NCBI RefSeq assembly: GCF_900700375.1
Contig: NC_041708.1
Location: forward strand, 36,264,400 to 36,328,399
Reading direction: 5' to 3'
Length of the DNA stretch: 64,000 nt
Source: Denticeps clupeoides
Lineage: Eukaryota; Chordata; Actinopteri; Clupeiformes; Denticipitidae
The notes under the pieces were generated by a model, which had not been told where the DNA came from, did no database searches, and saw only the letters and a program-made list of their open reading frames with translations. Positions 23,401-33,350 of the stretch are shown here, one piece after another (within the stretch, counting starts at the first letter, position 1; every line of letters begins with the position of its first letter). The position numbers and the translations under genes are program-made.

Positions 23401-26400
23401 TTCAGGATTTGGAATTCAAGTGCCCTCTTTATGACCCCAGTGGCAAATGAGTTGAATGGAAATGTTTAAAACGAAACCTCTAGAGTACTAAAAAGCTGTG
23501 GATTTTAGTTTAATCCCGATAAAGGTTCATAGCTCAGCAGCGCCCCTCATGTCTCTGCAGTCAGCTAATGCAATCCAGCCTAGACCAGAGCTGTGTTGGA
23601 AAGTTAATCAATGAATGGGCTACAATGAAATTGTTTTATACAACCAGTCTACATTTTACAATTTACACAAAATCATAACTGGTTGAGGTTATGGCTGAGA
23701 TGGTGACTGGTAAAGGGTGAAATTTTTTTCGGATGCAGGTTTGCCTCTCCAGCTTTGGCGCTTTTGTCCTGATGGATGATGGCCATGTGCTCACATCTGC
23801 TCAGGTCTTCACAACCATCTATCTACATCGACTGCTCCGCCCCCTGCTGCTGGACATCCCCAACCTTTCTCCTCTGCTGACTCAGGTGGTATTCCAAGAA
23901 AATTGTACCATTTTTAACCCACAGCTAATGAACTGTTTCTGATTGGCAGGACATCTGACACTTATGGGTTATTTGTAGTTGGTATGACACTTTAACAAAA
24001 TAACAGTTTAGAACTCAAGCCATTAGAATTTGCATATGTGTATTCAGGTTAAAATTTTCAATGATATCACGAAAACGCATTTGTGTGCATGCAGGCACAA
24101 ACGTAGATACATAAGTAGATACATTCATACACAAGTTCTTGCAGACTTGATGCATATATGAATGTAATTGCATTATAATTGTGCTTGTGTCACTTGTTCT
24201 GAAATTGAACCACTGGTTGCTAGTAAATTTGATTGTTGGGGGTTTTCCCATTGGTGTAACAATGCATAATGCTTACTCTGTTTGTGCTTCTCCATCACAT
24301 AGGCCAAGAACTCCCTCTGTCGTCTGGAACTGTACCTCCTGACTGAATGTCCCACTCCAGACTGCTGTCATGAGACCTTCACACAAGGTAGTGTGAGTAG
24401 AATTAATGAAAATGAAACTTGAAGAGACATGTTCTAGCCATTTGTTTGTGTAAGAGTAGGATGATTTTAAGTTCAGCCAAAAGTACCACAATAAAGTTAG
24501 GTCATGATCAAGTTAGGCCATAGCCATTACAGAACAGTGCCAGATGCCCTAATCTGAATTCATCCTGTCTGTTATGTCTACTGCATTTATCTGAGCGCTA
24601 ATCTTCAACTTCAAAAGCATTATGCACCGCATCATTGATTAATGCAATTTTTTCTGTCGTGTGTATATATATTTAGACAACACTGAAGAGATGTTTACCT
24701 GCAGCCACATAGAGAATTTTAGCAGGTGAGTGTGAAGCTGCTTGATATAAAGTCAAATTAAACTGAACTAAATCTGCTGTGGTCAGCAGATTATTTTACA
24801 TGATCACTGGGACATGGTTTATCTGGCTGCTATCGCTGACATGTAACCTTGTGAGAAGACACAGACATCCTATCCAGCATAAGCCTCAATATTTGATGGG
24901 ACAGAGGGCGTGGTGGTGCCCTGTGCACGACAGGAGTTGCCCTGGGAACAGGCAATCCCAAATGATAGTGGTTTTAATCCTAGAAAAAAAACTTAATAAC
25001 ACTGAGGGCATTATCCCTGAATTTGACCTTTGATTTTGACCTCATACTTCACTGAGAGTCGTAATATCCCTGTGTTAGATGTAAACATAACTGTATATGC
25101 AGCAATAAAAACAACAGTAGCCATAACACATGTTTTATTTCAACTATTCCTGGTTAGGAACAGTGATGTGCATTTCAGTGAAATGGAAGTGAAGATGGAG
25201 CCCCCAACCCCTACTGTGAGTGTGAATGATGGACAAGTCTCAAATAAATCACATTTAGCTATTATACCTTATATTTTAGATTTATGTTAATATACAATTC
25301 TAATTCAAAATTAAAAGTGCTAAATTTAATCATGATTTTTATATTATTTTTATTATTTCTATATAAAAAAAATTAAGGTGTAGAAACATGTGATTTTTCT
25401 GACTGATATTTCTGTTTTTTCTTTTGGCAATTATTCAGTTACATCTAAATGTTTATTAGTTGTTACTAACATACAGCTTGTTATTAGAAGTAGAAGTGCA
25501 TTAATATGCATTAATTACTAGGACAGTTTTCCATAGACTGTAAAACCAAAGCATGTGAAGTGTGAAGTTTGATGTTTTGAGCAGGGAAGCTGGATGGATG
25601 TCAGACTGTATCTCCAGACATTCGGCTGCTGCTGGGCTCTACTGTGCCTGGCCGCCCAGCTGGGCCTTGTTCTGGTGGCCCTTGGCCAGGATGCACTTCT
25701 GGGCCTGTGGACCAGTGATGCCAAGGAAGTGCAGAGTCTGGAGGACTGGAAGGAACTCAGGAACTCCCGTCTGTCTTTTTATGCCCTGCTTGGCCTCATC
25801 CAGGGTAGAATAATTTTCGCAATCATGTCTTTTTCCTGCTGAATATGCTAATTTTGCCACCATTCTGTTTAATGTGTACGTGTGTTCGTGTTAGCTTTGC
25901 TTGTATGCACTGCTGCGAAATGTGTGACCAAAGGGTCACTCAGGGCATCGGAGAGGCTCCACTCTGAGCTGCTGTCCAATGTGCTCCACCTTCCCCTCAC
26001 GTTCTTCCAGACGTCTCCACCTGAGCAGGTTCTTCACAGCTTCACTCAGGTGAGAGGGAACTGACCCCTCATTCACTTGTCTACTGTTTCTTAGCTGAAA
26101 ACTTTATTGTCAACTTCATGAAAACTGTCATAAATAGTACACAGCATTGTAAAAATACCATAACAGCATTAAATGCATACATTATGTTAATTGGTGCATA
26201 TTTATGTTTCTTTTCTTTCAGGACATGTCTGTGGTGGATGAACAGGTCTCTAAGTGCCTATGCTTATGGCTGAATTCCCTGCTTGAGACATCTGCTGCAT
26301 GTCTGCTCATCTCCTTCATCAGCCCTATATTCATACTGGTTGCTTCTCCTGTAGTTGCTCTTCTTGTTATGCTCCAGGTTCTTAGTTTTTTTTGGTTTGT

Positions 26401-29400
26401 TTCACCCGTTTTCCAAATTTAGTTTTGTTCTAAATCTCACTTTCAGTGCTGGTCTATGAAACAGCTTTTCACATTGTCACAAAACGGTCACACCATAAAC
26501 ATCTGAGAAACTGCAGTGTCACTCTGCACTGGGTGAGAAGTAAACAGGGGACACCTGGATATAGGTGTCTACAAAAAGTCTGTGTAGGCAGCATGTATCA
26601 TTAAAGGACATTAGGGACAACAAGATGCAGGGAACATTGGACCAAGAATGTATATGTCGTGGTGGCGCCCTCTGGTGGCTTTGTGGTGCCAGATTGTCAT
26701 AGAAACAATGGGTAAAGTCACACTGATGAAGCCCGTCTGTGCCATCTATCTGATTGGCCCAGGCATAGTGTGGGCCTTGAAGTTAATATCTGTTAATAAC
26801 AAAATATGAAATCTGTGATAAAATGTACACTGCTTGAAATTAACAAAAAATGACACCAGTGCCTTGTGCCTTGCACACTGTACTCAAATGGATCCTCATC
26901 CAAAGTATTTCACCCTCAAATTCAGCGCCACATATTTAACTTGTGTTTAATTCACAGTGAGGTAGTAATCACGTGGATGAAATGTTGGATGTAGAATTCT
27001 GATGTTGAGTGGTAATACATGGCGTGATGTGATTGTATGTGAGTGACAACTGACTGGTCTTCCCATGTGCAAACAGAGGGAGCATTATACATGATACATG
27101 AAACAATTCCATGAAATGTTCTGGAGAGGGATCTTCACTTGTACTTTATGTTTTTTTCTGTAAACCTAGACTCCTGTTGTTTCTGTCTCTCTGTGTCTCA
27201 TCACATAGTCCCAGAGTGCACCTGTCTCAAGGCAGATTAAAGATTTGGAGGCCAGCGCACGTTGCTCTGTCACATTGCTGCTCCGTGAGTCGCTGTGTGC
27301 CGATGTCGCTACTGCAGCCTTCAGTCTCCAGCAGTGCTCACCAAGTCGCTGCCACAGGGCTCTGCATGGACAGCTGCTGACCCAGTACAACCACATCATC
27401 ATGGACAGGTCAGAGAGCACCATCTGGAGATTTAAAGCTCCAGACATGTATGAAGATAACGTTTTATTCATGTAATCTTCATATAAACATTTAAATATTA
27501 AATATTAAATATAGCATGCAGTAGTTTCAGTGTTGTTGACCTGGGGTGAAAAATACATGGTGATGACTGTGCAGATGGGTGGCTCTCCGGATAGATGGGC
27601 TCGCTGCAATTCTGGTTTTCATGGTCACTTTTATCCTGCTGGTGAACTTGGACACTGCAGACCCTGGAATTGTGGGTTTTGCACTCATGCACGCTCTTAA
27701 TGTGAGTTGAAGCTTATTTTTTTAAATGCGACCATAATTTTTTTGTTTTAAGTGTGGATAATTATGCAGTACTGCTTCTGGTGGTACCAGGTTAGAGACA
27801 ACCTACATAAATATATGGAGGCATCCTGTGGGCTCCAGGACTGTGCACGGACACTGAAGAGAATTGCTGAGTACACAGTCATGAAGAAAGAGGTATTTTG
27901 AATTTGAATGTGTATATAAAGTTTACATATTTTGTTGGGTGAACGAGTGATTAAACTCACCATGTAGATTAACAGCTAGATTTCTTTTCTATTACCCCAG
28001 GCCTCCTGGGTTCAGCCTAACAGCGCCCCCAATGGTTGGCCTGAGCATGGCCAGATCGAGTTCAGGGACTACCGAGCCGATGACAGCAAAGCCACGTTGG
28101 TCGCATTCAGAGGACTCTCCTTCTCTACACAGAGCAGAGAGAAGGTAGAAAATAGAAACAACATGTTTTTATATTCTGATTAAATTGCATGAGAAATAAC
28201 TATTAATTTAACATTCTCAGGTATCCAGCCAAAACAATTCTCCCTGAAACCTAAAATCTGTAAAAGTTATAAAAGCTACTAGCACTCATTTAATTTGTTT
28301 ATTTTCTCATTCATTCCATCAGTGTTATTATGATTTATTTTATAATTATATTTATTTAGGGAAAAAGGTAAAAGGTATTTCCATAAGTGGAAGTAATGTA
28401 TTGCAGTTTTTTTAAATAAAGATATTTGGCAAGATACTAAAACATTTTGAATATATAGTTGATTTACGTTTCAACTGCAAATGTTTATTGGTAATTGTTA
28501 TTATTTTGTAGTGAAATGAATCATATTGTTTGTGCATTTTATATACCTACTGCATTTTATAACTGTTTCTTAGGTGATTGTGCTTGTCAGCGAGTGGGCG
28601 CAGGCTGAGGCATTGGTGGGCTTCCTGTTCCGGACACTAGAGGGCACTAGTGGGCTGCTGCTTCTAGACAGGGTGGATGTCTCCACGCTGGGACTGCATG
28701 AGCTACGGTGCCAAATGAACATTGTTCCGCAGGTGAGGAGGATGAGTGATTTGACAAGTATAAAGCTGAGAAGCATGAAGCAACATGTATCCATTGAAAA
28801 TGTCTCTGTATGAAGTACATTTTGTGTAGCATCAGTCCAGTCATGAAGAATGCACAAAGATCAGCATCTAAACCACCTGATAAGGAAATGTTGCCAGCCC
28901 CCAGACCCCCAAAACCAAACAGATTTAACCCAGGTTTAACCTTGAGCATTGTGCATTATACTACCATGCAGTAATGTCATTGAAGGAGTGTGCATGGTCT
29001 GCAGGAATCCTTATAAAGGACATGTCATATTAACGTCTACATGAATGCAGGGCCCAAGATTTTTAAAGAACCTTGTCCGGAGCATCACCTCCACAGTGCC
29101 ATAGTGCACAGTGCATACTGCTGCTGTCTTTTCCATTTCAACAGTGCACATGGTTCACCAAACCTCATCACACACGGTTCCGTGATGCATGACATGGTCA
29201 TGGTCATGGGTCAGCATGGGCATTGTGACCAGAACGTGTAGGTTAGCCTTTGGTCCCCAAATACATCAATAATTGTCCTTCCTTAGACCACTGTTGTCAA
29301 AGCCACTTAGATCCTTACACTTGATCCTTTTTCTTGCTTCCAACACTTCTGCCCAATACCTCCAAGCCTCAAGGGTGGTAGTAGTCTAGTGGGTAAAACA

Positions 29401-30597
29401 CTTGCTTATGAACCAGGAGACCAAGGTTCAAATCCCACTTACTACCACTGCGTCCCTGAGCAAGACACTTAACCCTGAGTGTCTCCAGGGGGGGGACTGT
29501 CCCTGTAACTACTGGATAAGGGCATCTGATAAATGCTGTAAATGTAAATGTAATGTCAACAGGTACAACTGCAACCAGATAATTATTGTTAAGCACTTCA
29601 GCTGTTAAAGATTTTAACTGGATTGTTCAGAATGTAACTGTGGTGTGAACGTCTTCTGATGACCCGAGAAGAAGATGAGATTTGTTTACACTGGTAATTT
29701 GCATGTGGGGTGTGGTGGAATGTGCTGGTGTGTTCAGGCACATTACTAACATTTGTCCAAAGGGTGTGGCCAGCCACAGCACATCTCTAATTAGCTGCTT
29801 TGATTGACACCCGATGCCTTGCAGGTTCCTGTGCTGTTCTCAGGATCTTTGAGGGCCAACTTGGATCCTGCGGCAAGACTGTCAGATGCGCAGGTGTGGC
29901 AAGCACTGGAACTTTGCCACCTAAAGGAGTGTGTTCAGCAGCTCCCAGGCCAGCTGCTCCACCTGCTACAGAAAGGCAAAGACAGTCTGAGGTAAACTCC
30001 TGTGTGCCGGAGAGCTGATTGGTTAATAGAGACTCAGTGGTTCGTAAAAGAAAACACACCACACACCATAACAATATTACTGACCGTGCAGTTATAGCTG
30101 ACCTGGATGGAATTTATTACTACACATAATATGATTTATGATATGACCTAAGTATAGATTAAGGCTGTCCAAATCACTGACTCTCTTTGTGTGAGTCCAG
30201 TATGGGACAGAGGAGGCTGCTTTGTGTGGCCCGGGCGTTGCTGAGGAAGTCCAGAGTTCTTCTGGTGGAGGAGGCCCCTTCGTCTGTGGAACCAGAGGCA
30301 GAGCACCTAGTCCAGCAGGTGATTCGCCGAGAGTTCTCCAGCTGCACGGTCCTGATCGTGACCCAGAACCCGCAGGCTGTAATAGTTTCAGACAGGTGAG
30401 ATGCTCTTAGCAGCACCAGGTCATATGTCCAGTACCAATGTCAAGAGAGAATGCAGCCGTTCAGGAAGCCGAATTACAAAAGTGAAAGCTGTTGTGAAAT
30501 TATGTGTGTAATCGAAATACCGTCTTGGCTGTTGACACCCTGACACTGAGAGTTTTGTCTCTGCAGAGTGCTGGTGTTGGGGCAGTGTGGAGTGTGA
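20411..30597 (+). CDS. abcc13: ABCC13-like protein: two TMDs, no NBD1, ATPase-dead NBD2
   Basis: ABCC (MRP) family homologue. Exons: 20411-20431, 20735-20781, 20977-21115, 21210-21382, 21458-21635, 22348-22596, 22715-22780, 23199-23336, 23739-23885, 24303-24387, 24677-24725, 25158-25215, 25585-25804, 25895-26049, 26222-26377, 27209-27408, 27575-27701, 27770-27892, 28001-28144, 28574-28732, 29825-29991, 30201-30395, 30567-30597. They total 3027 nt, keep one frame and give 1008 residues; ABCC2-like proteins have about 1500. Residues 8-60 match the post-TMD0 linker (FLSRITYWWFKR, RRPLQLEDLSP), so TMD0 is absent. TMD1 spans about 70-400, and NSLCRLELYLL is the pre-NBD1 helix. Only the first NBD1 strand (DVHFSEMEV) is left before TMD2 (GSWMDVRLYLQTFG), at about 453-770. 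NBD2 keeps the Q-loop (NIVPQ), FSGSLRANLDP and LSMGQ (933-937). Its P-loop is replaced by VSEWAQAEA (830-838), the Walker B end reads VEEAP, and the switch His is Gln989. ABCC13 next to LIPI is known from human 21q, where it is a degenerate gene. Active transport is not credible; a scaffold or regulatory role, or an early-stage pseudogene, are the alternatives. Confidence 0.85.
29373..29553 (+). repeat. SINE-B copy in an abcc13 intron
   Basis: Sense copy in the intron between exons 20 and 21 of the ABCC13 homologue. Head ggtggtagtagtctagtggg, B-box ggttcaaatcc, and the end ctgataaatgctgtaaatg. The piece between the middle and the tail is shortened (part of the attgtaagtcgctc stretch is missing). 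Confidence 0.85.
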
Positions 30598-31155
30598 CCT
30601 TTCTCGGAACTACCAAGGGTCATGAAGAAGAGGGTAATGGATGAAGTTCCACACTACCCTGCAGCCGGGTCAAGTTCCTGCATGATCCGTCTGAGCTCAC
30701 AGTCACTGGAACAGACGACAGCTGCTCTGTCTTGGCCACAACACAGACACACCTTAAAGAATACAGTACAGTACAAAAGTCTGGACACACCTTCTCATTC
30801 AATGTGTTTTCTTTATTTTCATGACCATTTACGTTGGTAGATTCTCACTGAAGGCATCAAAACTATGAATGAACACATGTGGAGTTATGAACTTAACTAA
30901 AAAAGGTGAAATAAGTGAAAACATGTTTTATATTCTAGTTTCTTTGCTCTGATTACTGCTTTGAACACTCTTGGCATTCTCTCGATGAGCTTCAAGAGGT
31001 CGTCACCTGAAATGCTTTTCCAACAGTCTTGAAGGAGTTCCCAGAGGTGATTAGCTCATGTTGGTCCAGCTCACCCCAAACCATCTGGACTGGGTTCAGG
31101 TCCGGTGACTGTGGAGGCCAGGTCTCCACTTTTTGTTAAGTACATAACTCCACAT

Positions 31156-31267
31156 GTGTTCATTCTTTGCTCAGTGGCAACTCAGTGGCACCTTGGCAGA
31201 TCGGGATTCGAACCGGCAACCTTCTGATTACGGGGGCGCTTCCTTAACCGCTAGGCCACCACTGCCC
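31156..31267 (-). repeat. SINE-A 5' part, inverted, inside the Tc1 end
   Basis: Reverse complement of the SINE-A head: gggattcgaaccggcaacct (B box inverted) and ttaaccgctaggccaccact (A box inverted). Only the 5' half is present. It faces the next copy across an A/T-rich spacer. Confidence 0.82.
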
Positions 31268-31330
31268 CCTATTTTATTTATTTATTTATTTTTTCTTCAC
31301 TTAAAAAAAAAAGAAAAAGAAAAAAAAAGG

Positions 31331-31588
31331 GGCAGTGGGGGCCTAGCGGGGGCAGTGGGGGCCTAGCGGTTAAGGAAGCGCCCCCGTAATCAGAAGGTTG
31401 CCGGTTCGAATCCCGATCTGCAAAGGTGCCACTGAGGTGCCACTGAGCAAAGCACCGTCCCCACACACTGCTCCCCGGGTGCTTGTCATGGCTGCCCACT
31501 GCTCACTCAGGGTGATGGGTTAAATGCAGAGGACAAATTTCATCATGTGCTGTGCTGCTGTGTATCACATGTGACAATCACTTCACTT
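31331..31588 (+). repeat. SINE-A copy, nearly full length
   Basis: Begins with a duplicated head (ggcagtgggggcctagcg written twice). It then has the B box ggttcgaatcccgat and the standard body, ending tgacaatcacttcacttc at the resumption of the Tc1 inverted repeat. It is the most complete SINE-A copy here. Confidence 0.87.
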
Positions 31589-31686
31589 CATAGTTTTGAT
31601 GTCTTCAGTGAGAATCGACCAATGGTCATGAAAATAAAGAAAACACATTGAATGAGCAGGTGTACAAACGATTGGCCCATACTGTA

Positions 31687-32405
31687 TATCAATGGAGGGC
31701 TTCTTTTGTTAAAACAGGAATATTAAAATTGCCTTTATTTATGAATCAATTTTTCAGCAACCCTCAGCTTCTGCTGCTGTAACATTTGACCTCCTGGTAA
31801 ATGATTGATTCTGTGTAATATTAAAAACTAATATTGCATGTTTTGTTTTGTACTGAACTGTAATGGTTTACATTTTTAACTTTCGGAGCTTAAAATAAAT
31901 AGCATTGCTTTAACACTTTATTGCTCCAAATGTATGAATGTCTAATTTGCATGTTATATATTTTGATGTTGAGCTATTACTTTTTGCTTCAGTTTACTTT
32001 ACTAAAGAAGACTGCAGAGGATTAAGAAATATCCTAAGTTTCCCCATCATTCCCTCGGCTGTTTGATTTCCACAATGTCTCACAACGTTTTAGCCAACGT
32101 TGGTTTTGTAATGTGAGCCCACAGTTATTGCGAGGTTAGCGCTAATGCCATGTTTACAGACTGCAGTCGAGGTAAAGACTGGTTTAGGAAATGAAGACTG
32201 AAACATCGTTCAGACTCCCAGATAATAAGGGCTGATAAATTGGTGTCACTGAGCTGGAAAACAGCATCCATTTAATATGAAATCTCATTGTACCAAGTCT
32301 GTTGAAGGACATTACTCAACGTGTGCAACTGCTGTTGCTGTTGAAATGTCCTGTGCAGGTCCCTGTACAGGACATTGCATGCTGCAGCGCCTCTCAGGAG
32401 GTCCC
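31687..32405. other. Intergenic upstream of lysozyme
   Basis: AT-rich, no exon or repeat family recognised. It contains AATAAA at 31894-31899, a possible distal polyadenylation site for the upstream ABCC13-like gene. No clearer signal is seen between that gene's stop and the Tc1 relic. Confidence 0.5.
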
Positions 32406-32414
32406 TATATAAAA
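32406..32414 (+). promoter_or_regulatory. TATA box of the lysozyme gene
   Basis: tatataaaa lies 63 bases upstream of the lysozyme ATG, leaving room for a short 5' UTR with a start near 32435-32440. It is the clearest TATA box in the window and fits a tissue-restricted secretory gene. Confidence 0.75.
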
Positions 32415-32476
32415 CGTGTGATTGGAAACACCGGAGCTCCAGTGTTGAAATTCACTCCAGACCCACAGGGCCGAGG

Positions 32477-33350
32477 ATGATGAGACTCATTCTGGTGCTG
32501 ACGCTGGTGTGGCTGCCCATGTGTGCCGCCCGCCAATTCGAACGCTGTGAGGTGGCCAAGATCTTCAAGGAACAGGGTCTTGATGGTTTCGAGGGACATT
32601 CACTGGGCAACTGTACGTAACCTTATGCTGCAGATTTGACTTACTTGTTAGATTTTGACTTCGTTTCGTACCATCCTGTGAAGCACGGAGCACATTGCAC
32701 ATGCGTTTGTAATGTCTTAATAAACTGTGTATTTGAAGCAGACATGCATTAACATCCCTCCTGTGCCCTGCAGACATTTGCATGGCCTTCTGGGAGAGTA
32801 AGTGGAAAACAACTAAGGTGCGAGAAAGTGATGTGGGAAAAGATTACGGAATCTTCCAGATCAACAGCTTCAAGTGGTGTGACGATGGGACCCCAGGGGG
32901 GAAAAACCAGTGTAAAGTGGCCTGTGGAGGTGAGGGACCTGACATATAGTCCATATTCAGTTGCACACAGTGCTGCGTATGCTGTCTGTTCTTACTGTTC
33001 CTTCAATTTTTTTGCGGAGCAGAATTGCTGAAAGACGACCTCACTGCTTCAATCACTTGTGCAAAGACTATTGTGAAATCCGAGGGCCTGAAGTCATGGT
33101 AAGAACTTTCTAGGAATTAAATACATTTATTCACTGAGAAAATGTGTCTTTTTTTACATATCGTTTAGGATACATATTTGCAATCCCATCAAGCTGAACA
33201 GTGCTGAACTATTGAGATCCATGAATGTAGATGATTTTAACTGGCCGATAGTGCTCTCTGACTGTTCTTTGTCATGCTTGCAGGGATACTTGGGACAGCT
33301 ACTGCAACGGACGTAGAATGACACGCTGGGTGAAAGGCTGTGGACTCTAG
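32477..33350 (+). CDS. lyz: C-type lysozyme
   Basis: Secreted muramidase (GH22) hydrolysing peptidoglycan beta-1,4 links, part of innate defence. Four exons in phase, the classic lysozyme C layout: 32477-32612, 32774-32929, 33023-33098, 33284-33350. They give 144 residues with a signal peptide (MMRLILVLTLVWLPMCAA) and a mature start RQFERCEVAK. The catalytic Glu is in MAFWESKW and the catalytic Asp in GKDYGIFQINS. All eight Cys of the fold are present, ending WVKGCGL. The loop between the catalytic residues is about two residues shorter than in human lysozyme. The loop LLKDDLTASITCAK lacks the Asp cluster of calcium-binding lysozymes and alpha-lactalbumin. A second in-frame ATG adjoins the first. 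The TATA box is at 32406-32414 and a likely polyA signal ATTAAA at 33402-33407. The gene looks fully functional. Confidence 0.95.

Larger units (their letters stand above)
30764..31684. mobile_element. Tc1-type DNA transposon relic split by SINEs
   Basis: The left terminal inverted repeat starts cagtacagtacaaaagtctg at 30764, and the matching right end runs from about 31589 to 31684. Both are flanked by TA (30762-30763; 31685-31686), as in Tc1/mariner. Inside, about 30950-31130 holds transposase coding debris on the minus strand; PQSPDLNPVQMVWGELDQH is readable and typical of the Tc1 catalytic-domain end. Most of the gene is deleted. The right inverted repeat is interrupted by two SINE-A segments in opposite orientation. 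The left end lies about 165 bases after the ABCC13-like stop codon. Confidence 0.85.
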
